DNA from: Selaginella moellendorffii
Taxonomy: Eukaryota; Streptophyta; Lycopodiopsida; Selaginellales; Selaginellaceae
Assembly: GCF_000143415.4 (NCBI RefSeq)
Contig: NW_003314443.1
Span: 62,001-126,000, forward strand
Direction: 5' to 3'
Length of the DNA stretch: 64,000 nucleotides
Below the pieces are notes generated by a model. That model was not told the origin of the DNA. It ran no database searches and worked only from the letters and a program-made list of their open reading frames with translations. Positions 9,338 through 20,295 of this stretch are shown here, piece by piece; positions within the stretch are counted from its first letter, which is position 1; every line of letters begins with the position of its first letter. The translations under genes and the position numbers were made by a program.

Positions 9338-10283
9338 AGCATGTGCGCACATGTGATATGGTTCATTAGGCCTAATATAGTGTGTGAGGTAAAACAAAGA
9401 TGATGTGACATATGCATTTACCAATCACACGTGCATAAATCTAATAATATGGCATGTGGCCCATATTAATGGCACATAAACCCATATTGTGGGCTTACGT
9501 GCTTTATGTACCATCATTCCCTTGCAGCGTGTGTGTTGGTTTCCTTTTATAACACAACGAACTCCATATTTTAGGGTGAAGAGCGTTCTCATGGCAAGCA
9601 CAAAATCTGTAAGTGAGGCAGAAAAGGAGACGAAGAAGGAGATAGGTGAAGATGTAGAATATATAAGTCTTCCAAACTCCCCGTACTATACTCCAGGTGA
9701 TCATTTTTCTGAACAAACGGCAACATTAACAACTATCGAGAACGCCCCAGTAACGTCAGAGACAACAATCCAAAGCAAAACAACTGACCCGGAGAAGGAT
9801 GATAGTACCGCTGAGAGTACCAAAAAGGAGGTGTCCACTAGCGCTTAGGCTTATAATGGCGTGTGCCCTCATGCCATTTACTTGATCACCAAATACCTTT
9901 TTCCCTTTGCACTAGTATATCTTAATACCGGTCTGAGAAATAGAATGGCATGTGCCCTCAGGCCTTTTACTAAATCACCTTTGAAAGAAATGCAAGCCTC
10001 TATGTCATAAAAAAAAGGTACTAGAGAAATTCCTTAATAATATGAATGTTATTTAGTTTCATGAAAATACACTAAGGGTCAAATGAGTTAAATGACTTCT
10101 CCAGACTAGCAATGCCTCTTGCTACACCTTCACAATTAGATTCGTTAGAAAAAGATAACATTGAATAATATCTAAATGTTCTCACCATTAAGTTATATGT
10201 CTGGCTAATAGGAATGATGTTCATCTTGGAAAGCTCACCACACGCTCAATGAACAAACAAATAGTGTGTGCGCGCATGCCATC
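9338..10283. repeat. Degenerate palindromic repeats at the right edge of the element
   Basis: Partial or diverged copies lie at 9338-9360, 9449-9475, 9855-9879, 9943-9966 and 10262-10283. I saw none to the right of 10283, so the palindrome-bearing region probably ends near 10.3 kb. 9849-10340 is otherwise AT-rich and without genes. Confidence 0.6.
9591..9848 (+). CDS. Small acidic Thr/Ser/Glu-rich ORF, hypothetical
   Basis: An 85-residue frame starts at ATG 9591 (MASTKSVSEAEKETKK) and ends TAG 9846-9848. It is rich in Thr, Ser, Glu and Lys with no recognisable domain. The frame is open upstream to 9489. It could be a separate small gene or a 3' exon of the transposase-like gene; an acceptor-like ttttag lies just before the ATG. 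Low composition complexity makes chance possible. Confidence 0.3.
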   Translation: MASTKSVSEAEKETKKEIGEDVEYISLPNSPYYTPGDHFSEQTATLTTIENAPVTSETTIQSKTTDPEKDDSTAESTKKEVSTSA

Positions 10284-10509
10284 GCTCTTCTTTAGCTTCA
10301 GATTCGGCTTGTTCACCTTGACAATGAGATTTATTATACAACTAGATGGACTCAGTCTGGACATAAGGTCACCGCGCTAGTCACCATGCCCCAGATATGT
10401 CTAGCCCCTGGACAAAAAACATATAATTTCACGTCATTTTCAAATACTTGAAAATTTGTACCTAGTCCCATTTTACTGAATAAATCCCACTTTAACGAAA
10501 TAGAGCATA

Positions 10510-10995
10510 CAAGCAAAAGCTATACTATGCCTTAGGTTGGTTGGTTAGCCATGCTTGACCTACTTATTATCCCTACTATCCCACAACCCACCGCCCCCCC
10601 CCCCCCCCAACTTTCAATAAATGGTAATTAGGACCAAACAATATTAACACATAGGGTGTGATAGCGAGGGTGTTTAGTAGACATGATAAGCTATCATTTG
10701 GCAATATTAAGGAATTAATTTCAATATGCAAAGGTTCTTGTCAAGCCATTGTAATATAAAGCAAAAGAGAACTAAAGCCAAGCTAAGTGTGCTTAACAAG
10801 AAATGCATAAAAGTTTCTACCTTACATTCATTTGGCTAAGTACAGATGCTAAGCCCAATTTACTAACACTTGAATAAGAGGGGCTGAAAAAGGAACTAGC
10901 AATACTAACATTTTTCTGTCGTGGTAGTAAGGAAAGAATATCCAAAAGGGCTAATCGACAAGTAACTTTCAATACATGTAATCTTATTTATGACA
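10510..10995 (-). mobile_element. Degenerate family B LTR (3' LTR, minus orientation)
   Basis: The sequence is collinear with the LTR at 61028-62155: actatgcctYaggttggt, a poly-C run, then gatagcgagggtgtttRg and the terminal tgaca at 10995. The polypurine-tract complement ctttttcccccttagg follows at 10996. Sequence between the poly-C and 10620 is deleted relative to 61028-62155. The left limit before 10510 is unclear. Many C-to-T and G-to-A changes relative to the 61-kb copy. Confidence 0.65.
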
Positions 10996-12346
10996 CTTTT
11001 TCCCCCTTAGGGAAGATCAACATTTTTATCAATGCACACTATAGTCTACACCACTGCTAAGGAAACAATTTTAAGAAAATTTCACAGTGATGACACTATA
11101 TGAGAAATGCACCAACTTATGATTTAGGGTAATCTTGTTGTCTAACACAAATGCGCTATAAAGTCAAACACCTTCTGGTCATCACCGACAAGAAAATGAT
11201 CAATAGAATTAGCCACCCTTGCTACTTTAGTGTCACTTAACTTACAAAAGAGTGATATATCCCTACCCATAGGTGACATAAAGAAAGAAGCTAGAAGCCT
11301 CAACCTTTATGAGCAAAGAAAATAAACTAGTTAGTAAAGTTTAGATAAAGTATTGTAAATAGGTAGTTAGAGTTATTTATATGGTCACACATTTTTTATG
11401 ATATAAGGAACATCGACAGAGAGGCAGATGATATGATTAGTCAATAGTAGCTACTCCATGATTAAAGATTTCACAATACACACAAAGTGTTGAAGCCAGT
11501 TTGCCTTCAAATGGAAAGATGAAGAGATGGATAATATCAAAGTCATAGATAATGATATCTTAAAGACTTAAGTATTAGTGAATAAATCTTAGATTAAAAG
11601 TTTTCCAAGTAATTTATCATCCGATAAACCAATATTAGAGTACAAGAACCACCAAGATCATCATCACTATCAAACAAAATTCAATACCATTATATAGTAT
11701 AGAATATCATTAAAAAAACTCAATAATAAAACTTAACTATCAAAGATTGCAGATAATATGCTAAACAACTTATGTAAGATAACTCAAAGAACAGAAAGTA
11801 TCATCGATTGGTAAATAAAATGCTCGTGAATGTATCATCCAAAGGAAATAATATCCAATCTATTAAAACTAACTATAACAATAATCAATAGAACAAAATG
11901 AATGTGACAAAACCAACAAACACTCATTTACGCCAATAATCACATTAGCCAACTTAAATAAATCCTAGTCAACAATACAAAGGAACTCAAGTTGCTTAAA
12001 CAAGTGTTAGTAACATCCTACCAATATCTTAAACCCAAAAAGCCAAACCAGACCAAACCATAAAGAATATGTGGTAATGTGAAAAGCCAAAAGCTATCAA
12101 AGAGAATAACTAACTATCATGAAAGATCATCAATCATCCCATTAATGAAGAGATGTATAATCATCGTCAAAGAAAGAATCCACCATCTTAAAGAATGATA
12201 AATCATTCTAGATCAATAATAATTAAGCAAAACCTTTGACAAGAATAATCAACTATATTAAATGATAATTAATCATCACCAATGATTATCAGATGTAAAT
12301 ATTAACTTCAATATTGAAGCTAATAAACAAAAAATGTCTTCCCCAA
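10996..12346 (-). mobile_element. AT-rich internal region of the degenerate family B element
   Basis: The region is collinear with 62156-63530 (ggYaagatc.ac..., caccaagatcatcatc, aaagatcatcaatcatccca). It has no coding frame. The family A LTR begins right after cttccccaa at 12346, where the 63.5-kb copy continues uninterrupted, so the family A element was inserted here. Confidence 0.65.
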
Positions 12347-13431
12347 TGTAAGCTACAAATTTTTCCTTTCCAATTTGCCAGCTTACCTCGTCTACCTGAC
12401 CAACACTGCCTTGGCTTTAGCTAAGTTCCCTTGTCAAGGTTCCTGCCTATGGTACCAGCTACTTGGTCCTATTTGGTTTTAGCTACTCACTGCACGAGCA
12501 ATAGAGTGTTAGCCATCCATCTACGGATTCCCAAATCTCTCATAATCCTCCTCCCCGGGTTAAACTGGACTTAAGGGTTCGGCTACACTCCCCGCAGGCA
12601 CAAGCAGCCAAGCACACCAAACCTCCAAGTTCCTAACATCCCTTGGTACCATAAGACTTGATCATGGGACCCTCTAAATCCCAAATCTTGGGTGCAACAC
12701 ATGCTTCGGGACACTGGGGTGAAACACCATAGCCTAACGGCCTGATATGGGTACCTCTACCCCCCCATTTCCATCCCGAAGGGAAGGCCCAAGCCCCTAG
12801 GAAAGGTGAGGACCAATGAGCCACAAGGTACTCAAGTGGGGCACCACTCCACCTGAGCTGGGAGCACCGCAATCGGTTTCCCTTTCGGGAGTGGGAGTTA
12901 CTCTTGAGCACTTCCTTGGGTGGCCCCTCCAGCACCACCCAAGTCCATGTTCACTCCCACCCAAGGCCCCTCAGCCTCAGTTTCAACCTCAAGTCAGTTT
13001 GGAAGCACCACTGGAGAGTTCTTTCAAGACTGGTTCCTAGACCTCACTATCCCTACTATACTTTTGGAACCCCCGTAGCCCCCCCCCCCCCCGAAGACGC
13101 ATGCTTTGGGCTTTCACCCTTTGACCTGTATTAGTACTCGGACTCAGTCTCAGACTCGATCTCGGACTTGATCTCAGACCTGATTTTGGACTTGGTCTCG
13201 GACTCGATCTCGGACTCGGTCTCGGACCCAATCTTGGATCTCGGACTCTGTTTCGAACTTGGTCTCCGAGTTGGCCTCGGACTTGTTCTCGGACTCTATC
13301 TTGAACTCGGTCTCAGAGTTGATCTTGGACTCGATCTCAGACTCGGTCCCATCCGATGAACTCTTTGTCATTTCGGTCATACTTTCGGGGATCCTTTAGC
13401 CTACGACACCTTAGGGAGTTGGTTCCTTACA
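12347..13431 (-). mobile_element. Family A 3' LTR
   Basis: The LTR runs (minus) from TGTAAGG at 13431 to GCTTACA at 12347, giving TGT...ACA ends. It contains the family hallmarks ccctactatacttttggaac, a poly-C run, gctttgggctttcaccc and a minisatellite. Just outside its 5' end the internal side has accacccatagaagaagttcg, matching the same position in the next copy at 21171. Confidence 0.7.
13140..13360 (-). repeat. Minisatellite in family A LTR (ctcggactcggtctcgga type)
   Basis: Degenerate 12-18-bp units built from ctcggactYgatctcgg. The ORFs it creates on both strands (Ser/Asp or Glu/Ser repeats) are compositional artefacts. Confidence 0.85.
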
Positions 13432-13839
13432 ACTTCACCACCCATAGAAGAAGTTCGATGCCTACATCAAACATCTTTTTTTATCCTACAACTTGTTGAC
13501 CATGTCTCCGGGGGCATCCCCCCACTTAGCGGTGTGCCTAAGTTAGCCTCCCTGGCCAAGAGCCCATGACAACGGAATATAGGTGTCCCTATACCCCTCA
13601 CCTCACCACACCCTAGTATGGGGTCAGGACTTGAACTCAGTCTTGCTTTACTAGGGGGTTGGGACTTGAACCCTAGAATATGTCTATGGATTCGACATCC
13701 CCGTGGGGAGTCGGGCATAGTTCCCTACGCCTGGTTGACCTAGCTAACCCAAGCTAATTAGTTTACCTTCGGCGCGCCTTCGGGTCTAACATGTGCCATT
13801 GCTCAATTTCACAAAGTGATACTTTAATTGAACTTTGCA

Positions 13840-13965
13840 TAAGTACACAGAGTTCTGCCATGCAAAAATACCTCCACTAAATCTCGTGCGTTCGCTAGGT
13901 TCTCCTCCGGTTCCTATGTTGCTTTGCAGTGTGGAAATCCTTTCCACTTCAAATGGAACTCTCTT
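13840..13965 (-). pseudogene. Integrase C-terminal chromodomain remnant
   Basis: The minus strand reads EFHLKWKGFPHCKAT then a stop and EPEENLANARDLVEVF. This is the aromatic W-K-G core and the acidic E-P-E-E-N helix typical of chromovirus integrase chromodomains, which direct integration to heterochromatin. The stop replaces the usual Trp. Confidence 0.7.
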
Positions 13966-13970
13966 ACCTT

Positions 13971-14876
13971 GCGTCCTTATCGCTTGCTTTTGTGCGCATT
14001 GAGGATAGCCTCGACTTCGTATTCCTCTTCCCTTTGGATAACCTCAAGTAAGGGTTTTACTTGGTCCGTGCGAAGTGGATCCTCAAAGTACAGCTTGAGT
14101 AAGTTCACGTGGAACACTGGGTGCACCTTCCCCATCTCTTGAGGAAGTCGAAGACAGTAAGCCACTTTACCGATTCGTGCCTCAATCTCGTAAGGCCCCG
14201 TGAACCTACTTAAGGAACTCAAGATCAATTCATTTATAAGAATACATGCATTTTTACCTTTGGGTCAACTTTCGGCTAATCCCACTTAGTAGCCTAAGGT
14301 TCTTGGTGTTCAGCCACACGTTCTCCCTAGCTTGGAACTCTACATCCCGGCGCTTTTGGTTCGTGTACTTGGTTTGCCTTTGTTGAGCCTGTTCCACGAA
14401 ATCCCTCACTAGATTCCAAATGTTGAGTCTTTCCGCTGTGAATGCCTCCACTGCAGGTAACTCTCCATGATACTCGGCCATGCCGAGTTTCACATGACCT
14501 TCAATAGCTCGCCCATTGATGACTTCCCATGGACTCACCCCGATACTCAAATGTGGTGAGTTGTTATTACACATTTCCGCAAGTCCCAAATGACTTACCC
14601 AATCGGTCTAGTCTCTCGAGACATAGCATCGCAAATAATCCTCCAGCTGCCTATTCACCTTTTCCGTTTATCCGTCTATCAAGAAGTGTTAGTGCTATCA
14701 AACTTGACTTAATACCCAATACTTGTTTGTGGGTGATAGGCTATGCTAAATTTCAACTTGGTGCGATATTGTTCCAGAAGAGTTCTCCAGAACCTCCTGG
14801 TGAAGATCTTATCTCGATTTGAGATAATCTCTTCTGGCCTTCCCCGCACTTGAACCACTTGTTTGAAGAATAGCTT
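13971..14876 (-). repeat. 906-bp tandem duplication, second unit (integrase C-terminal half)
   Basis: Repeats 14877-15782 with a constant 906-bp offset, from KLFFKQVVQVRGRP to ...ILNA(R/H)KSKR. The unit carries changes such as SNRD in place of the catalytic SDRD, so it is dead sequence. Confidence 0.9.
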
Positions 14877-15782
14877 GCGTCCTTGTCGCTTGCTTTTGCG
14901 CGCATTGAGGATGGCTTCGACTTTGTATTCCTCTTCCCTTTGGATAACCTCAAGTAAGGGTTTTACTTGGTCCGTGCGAAGCGGATCCTCAAAGTACGAC
15001 TTGAGTAAGTTCATGTGGAACACTGGATGCATCTTCCCCATCTCTTGAGGAAGTCGAAGACAGTAAGCCACTTTACTGATTTGTGCCTCAATCTCGTAAA
15101 GCCCCGCGAACCTACTTAAGGAACTCAAGATCAATTCATTTATAAGAATAAATGCATTTTTACCTTTGGGTCAACTTTCGGCCAATTCCACTTGGTAGCC
15201 TGAGGTTCTTGGTATTCAGCCACACCTTCTCCCCAGCTTGGAACTCCACATCCCAGCGCTTCTAGTTCGCATACTTGGTTTGCCTTTATTGAGCCCATTC
15301 CAAGGAATCCCTCACTAGATTCCAAATGTTGAGTCTTTCCGCTGTGAATGCCTCCACTGCGGGTAACTTTCCATGATACTCGGCCATGCCGAGTTCCACA
15401 GGACCTTCAATAGCTTGCCCATTGATAACTTCCCATGGACTCACCCCAATACTTGAGTGTGGGGAGTTGTTATAGCACATTTCCGCAAGCCCCAAATGAC
15501 TTACCCAATTGGTTAGGTCTCTCGATACATAGCATCGCAAATAATCCTCCAGCTGCCTATTCACCTTTTCCGTTTGTCCATCTATCAAGAAGTGTTAGTG
15601 CCATTCAACTTGACTCAATACCCAATATCTGTTTGTGGGTGATAGGCTGTGTTGAATTTCAACTTGGTGTGATATTGCTCCAGGAGAGTTCTCCAGAACC
15701 TGCTGGTGAAGATCTTATCTCGATCTGAGATGATCTCCTTTGGCCTTCCCCGCACTTGAACCACTTGTTTGAAGAACAGCTT
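14877..15782 (-). repeat. 906-bp tandem duplication, first unit
   Basis: It holds the integrase core from KLFFKQVVQVRGRP through SDRDKIF, AYHPQT, DGQTEKVNRQLEDYL and the GPY/F-like PYEIEA region to SKRQGRK. There it jumps back to KLFFKQ instead of continuing into the chromodomain. Confidence 0.9.
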
Positions 15783-16316
15783 CGCCACACCTTCCGCATC
15801 CACCTCCGTTGTGGTGGGTATGAAATGTGCCATTTTCGAAAATCGGTCCACCACCACGAATATCACATCAAACCCCTCACTTGGGGGAAGTCCCATGATG
15901 AAGTCCATCGTAAGACATTTTCACAAATGATCTGGAATTGGGATGCTTTGTAACAAGCCCCCACTAGCCTTAGTCACGGCTTTGACCTGCTGACATGTTG
16001 GGCATGTCTTTATATAGTCTTGGATGTCGTTAGCCATATTTAGCTAGTGGTACTTCCTTTTGAGTAAACCCATCGCTTTGGGCACTCCGCCGTGTCCCGC
16101 AAGAGGTCCTTTATGACACTCTTCTAAAGCTACCTTCCTTAGTTCCCCTTCTAGAACATACACCCTCGTTTGCTTGGAATAGATGAGTCCGTTGTGTTCT
16201 GCATAGCCCGTTTTTTTTTCCGTTGGTAGCTCACCTCTCTGGTGAGCTTCCCGTGCCTCTAGACTCCTCAGCAACACTTCTTGTGCTAAACCATCATTCT
16301 CGTATGCGGTCTGCAT
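15605..16316 (-). pseudogene. Integrase N-terminal zinc finger and catalytic core
   Basis: The His/Cys finger starts at about 16130 (ECHKGPLAGHGGVPKA) and continues to the C..C pair near 15990. The core follows with DFIMGLPPS, VVDRFSKMAHFIP and SDRDKIFTSRFW, ending in AYHPQTD before a frame break at about 15605. The third catalytic residue (E in VNRQLED) is encoded just beyond at 15560. Confidence 0.8.
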
Positions 16317-16322
16317 ATCATC

Positions 16323-16625
16323 CTAAAAGGTTGCTGTCGCGCTGGATATCGCCAACTTCAAGCTTGCTTTTCGACTTAGCACATCTGCCATGATGTTGCT
16401 CTTCCCAGGCTTGTACAGAATCTCGCAATCAAACTCGGCCAAAGCATTGGCCCACTGACCCTGTTTCCCTCTCAGGTCGGGTTGTGACAAGAAGTGTTTT
16501 GTTGCCACATTGTCCGTGTAAACCTTGGAGTGTCTCCTAAGGTAGTGTCGCCACTCCTTAAGTGCCTTGACCACCACAAACAATTCCTTCTCATGGGCAG
16601 GCCACTTCTATTGAGCCTTGTCCAA
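16323..16625 (-). pseudogene. RNase H C-terminal part
   Basis: The minus strand reads SKKLDKAQ, stop, KWPAHEKELFVVVKALKEWRHYL, then VYTDNVATKHFLSQ and ADVLSRK. These are standard Ty3/gypsy RNase H and connection motifs. The N-terminal part is in the inverted block next to it. Confidence 0.8.
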
Positions 16626-16629
16626 CTTC

Positions 16630-16920
16630 TTTGAGAAGACCATTGAATGTACACAAGTTAAGAGCATTCTTGGGGCTATGCAACTACTATCGAAAGTTTA
16701 TCAAACACTATTCGAGAGTAGCCCTACCCTTAATGAACCAAACGAGAAAAGGGAAGATGGTATGGACAATGGAATGCGAGGTGGCATTTGTCCACCTCAA
16801 AGGGAAGTTGAGGAAGGCTCCCCTGTTGGCATTACCAGATTTTGGTAAGGACTTTGAGGTAGAAACAGACGTTGGGTGCAGTTTTGAAGCAAGATAACCA
16901 TCCAGGATTGGTCACTCCCA
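16630..16920 (+). pseudogene. Locally inverted RT/RNase H segment
   Basis: Within a minus-strand element this block is coding on the plus strand: RPLNVHKLRAFLGLCNYYRK, then HYSRVALPL, LLALPDF and DFEVETD, then GAVLKQDNHP. In an intact element this segment would sit exactly between the minus-strand AIQDW (about 16930) and SKKLDKAQ (about 16620). The block has therefore been inverted in place. Confidence 0.85.
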
Positions 16921-17001
16921 ATCCTGGATCGCGTGGACCTTCTCATGGTCCACCTTGAGCCCGTCCTTGCCCACCACATGCTCGAGAAACTTTACCTCTT
17001 G

Positions 17002-17802
17002 TTAAGCAAAGTCACATTTGCTCTCTTTAGCATACAACTGGTGTTCCCTTAGTTTCTCAAACACCTTCGTCAAGTGTTTGGTATGCTCCTCTAGCGTTTC
17101 GCTATAGATCAGGATGTCATCAATATAAACAACCACAAAATGATCCAGATAGAGTACAAAGATGTGGTTCATCAACGCCGAAATCGTTGCTGGTGCATTG
17201 CATAGTCTGAAGGGCATCACCAGAAACTCAAAGCTCTCATACCTTGTTCGACAGGTTGTCTTCTCGACATCTTCCTCTGCTACCCTTATCTAGTAGTATC
17301 CTAACCTTAGGTCAATCCTCGAGAAGTATTTTGCCTTTCCCAACCTATTGAACAAATCCTTAATCTTTGGCAAAGGGTATTTGTTCTTCTTTGTATACTT
17401 ATTGAGCAACCGGTAGTCTATGCATATGTGCATAGATCTATCTTTCTTTTTCACAAATAACATCGGCGCCCCATATGGCGACTTGCTCAACCTAACATAC
17501 CCTTTGTCCACCAACTCCTATAGTTGGCACTTGAGCTCCTCGAGTTCCTTTTTGTTCAAATGATAGGGGGGACGAACCACCATCTCAGCACCCTCGACCA
17601 GCTCAATCTTATGTTCTATCGGTCGTGCGGGGGGCAACCCCACTAGTAGCTCCTCCGGCATGGTATCCTGGAATTGGTCCAACACCCACTGGATCACTAA
17701 AGGTACTTCTTCCATTCCTGTCTTTTTGTCACTCTTCACCGAGAGTAAGCACAAAAATGTTGCCTTAGTTCCTTTAGTGAGTTGTCCCCTTGTGGAAACC
17801 AA
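17002..17802 (-). pseudogene. Reverse transcriptase domain
   Basis: Frames at 17802-17518 (GLPPARPIEHKIEL), 17514-17290 ([24 protein letters not shown]) and 17220-17002 (PFRLCNAPAT, VVYIDDILIYS) give the fingers, palm and YIDD box of Ty3/gypsy RT. The frames are separated by stops. Confidence 0.85.
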
Positions 17803-18033
17803 GTTTAGGTAGGAATCTTTGGCCTTGCATTGCCCTACCTTTAGATCCTAGGCCTCCATCCTGGATTTTCTTCCTTGGGCATTTACTAGTACCACAAGGT
17901 TCCTACCTTGTCCATGCAAGGTTACCACGAACCGATTTAACCAATCCATCCCGAAGATTACGTCAAATCTAGCCATGTCCAACATGGTGAAATCCATGTC
18001 TATTTTCCATGTCCTTACTTTGACTCTCGCTTG

Positions 18034-18405
18034 TCAAAGTACCTCATCGGTGCTTTGGCTACCTTGAACAAACTCTATAGTCCTTCGTTCGCCCAGCCGC
18101 TGCACCGTTAGTCTAGCTTGCCAGACTATGTCTACAGCCACAAAATTGTCCGAAGCACCCATGTCAATAAGGATCTTAACAAAGCTACCTCTGAGCTTCC
18201 CTCGGAGGGCTAGTAGATGCCGCGAATGACTCTCTACCAAAGTTGCTCGTGTAATGAATAACTTTGAGTTAGGGACTGAATCACATACCTCAATTTGGAT
18301 TTCACCCAACTTAATGGCTATATTTGCTCTGGCCTTCTTCAGGTAGGGATATTCCCTCGAGAAGTGTCCCGCTTCACCGCAGTTGTAGCATACGTTGTTT
18401 CCCAC
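18034..18405 (-). pseudogene. Gag zinc knuckle and aspartic protease
   Basis: The zinc knuckle reads CYNCGEAGHFSREYP, so the last Cys of C-x2-C-x4-H-x4-C is Tyr. The protease active site appears as LIDMGASDNFV instead of D-S/T-G-A. Both changes indicate decay. Confidence 0.75.
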
Positions 18406-18563
18406 GCTGCTAACTGACTTGCCCTTCTTATCCGTGGGTTTGTCTTTTTTTGCTTGACTCCCCCATGTACTCGCTCGCTGACCACCGGATCTACCTTTCT
18501 AAAACCCCAAGGACTCATTCTTAGAGAAACTCTTCTTGAATTTCCCTTTGTTATATGTTCCCC

Positions 18564-19190
18564 TTAGTTTCGCCCCTTTGCTAAACATGGATCCATATCC
18601 CCCATATCTGTGACCAGTATCCTCTTTGCCACAAACCCATTCACATACTCTTGAATGGTTCCGGTCTGCTTTAACCTACTCAGCTCATCCCTTAGGTGCA
18701 GAGTAGCATTTGGACAAACGTATATCACGCGGATCCTCGCCTTCATCATTTCCCAAGTTGCCACCAGTCCTTTGTTGGCCTTTGTCATTCTCCACCAAGA
18801 CTTGGCATTATCTGTCAAGTATGGTTTTGCACATAGGACCTTCTCCGAGCTCGGTAACCGCAATGCTCGGAAGTAGTCCTCGATATCGTAAAACCAATCC
18901 TCCACCACCTTATAGTCATTCACTCCCTTGAAGACCGGTGGGGGCTTTGGTTTGTACTTCAGAACTGCTTGAGGGACTGATTCCACTTTGGTCTATTCGA
19001 CCTTGTTTGGTTTTACCTCAGTCCTTACCGACAGGTCTGCACCTTTTGCACTGCCAGCATCGACAGTCTTTCGCTTTTTCTTCCGCTTCTCATCACGCTT
19101 TAGCTTGCGTACAAGAGTCTCTAGCAGGGCATTGGTCTGTGCCAATTGTCCTTCTAGAACATTCAAATTTTTCCAATCTACTTTAGTCAC
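18564..19190 (-). pseudogene. Gag (capsid) remnant
   Basis: Residues VVEDWFYDIEDYFRALRLP, AKSWWR and LSRLKQTGTIQEYVNGF are the retrotransposon gag signature. A coiled, Lys-rich N-terminal part (18993-19190) precedes it after a stop. Its first codons derive from LTR sequence because the LTR end and leader are deleted. Confidence 0.8.
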
Positions 19191-19614
19191 TTAACCACAC
19201 TTCCAACCGCTTGGAGGAGTCTTATTCACAACCTCCATAAGTCCAATTCAGGACTTTGGACTTGCTAGCCCCAAGAATGGCATCCATGCCACTCAACATT
19301 TGCATCTGGTCCAAGTGCTCCACGTGTCCGATCCCATGACCGACACTCAAAGGTACCACCGACATGGCAGCCTGTTACGCTAGGGCCATGCCCAATCACC
19401 TTTGCCACACTAGTAGTCCAATACCACTTGCATCACAGTCTTGGCTCTCCAAGACTAGGCAAACCATCCGTGAGTGGTCATCTCAGATCCACTCCTTAGC
19501 ATCCTTAGGATGCCCACCGACAAGAGGAATAGCCTTCCCCAATATCCCTCTGTCAGTCCCCACTAAGTCCCTTTCTGCCCCTGGCCGTGTTTGCCAACAC
19601 TGCCACTGGATCGA

Positions 19615-19714
19615 NNNNNNNNNNNNNNNNNNNNNNNNNNNNNNNNNNNNNNNNNNNNNNNNNNNNNNNNNNNNNNNNNNNNNNNNNNNNNNNNNNNNNN
19701 NNNNNNNNNNNNNN
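19615..19714. other. Assembly gap (100 N)
   Basis: A run of 100 unknown bases. The matching position in the other LTR copy (about 25735-25790) is only about 55 bp, so the gap length is a placeholder. Confidence 0.99.
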
Positions 19715-20214
19715 CACACAACTATGTCCTTGGTCACAACCCCAGAGGACTACTCCTCTACCTTTCCACAGTCTGGGCCTTTAGGACAACATTTCGGAAC
19801 ACCATGGCCTTACGCGAGCCACCTGGGTACTCTCCCCGCCTTCCGCCCTTGGGTGCTCTAGCCATGGGCTTAGAGCGAGGTTCCGTTGAGCCACGCCTGG
19901 TATCCAAGTAGGTAGTGCCACCCACACTTGGACTGGGAGCATCGGCCAGTCGATCTCCCGGGGGAACTAGAGCCGGCTCTTGAACACTTCACCAAGCTAC
20001 CCCGCTTGTCGGTCCGTGTTCACTCTAGTCTTGGACTTCCCAGTGGTCAGCTCATCACCCAACACTGGGTCTGGCCTTCCTGGGCCAAACTGGCCTTTCC
20101 TGGCTAAACTAGCTCCACTGGGCTCCAACCCCCACACTCTCCTTACTATACTTTTGGAACCCCCCGCAGCTCCCCCCCCCCCCTGGGGGACGATCGCTTT
20201 GGGCTTTCACCCAA

Positions 20215-20256
20215 TTGCCTGTATTAGTATTCGGACTCGGACTCGGACTCGGACTT

Positions 20257-20295
<39 letters not shown>

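Larger units (their letters stand above)
13432..19169 (-). mobile_element. Internal region of a Ty3/gypsy chromodomain retrotransposon (chromovirus)
   Basis: Reading the minus strand gives the Ty3/gypsy order gag, zinc knuckle, protease, reverse transcriptase, RNase H, integrase, chromodomain. The frame is broken many times. RT has the YIDD box. Integrase retains an H2C2 finger and the DDE positions in its first copy. The end encodes a chromodomain-like WKGFP....EPEENLANA segment. The 5' LTR is 19170-21170 and the 3' LTR 12347-13431. The LTR 3' end, PBS and leader are missing at the LTR/gag junction, so the copy is defective. 13432-13840 is non-coding. Confidence 0.85.

Noticed and set aside
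1355-10283. CRISPR-like array
   Set aside because: Palindromes are unevenly spaced, lie in genes as well as between them, and have no spacer-repeat structure; the genome is eukaryotic.
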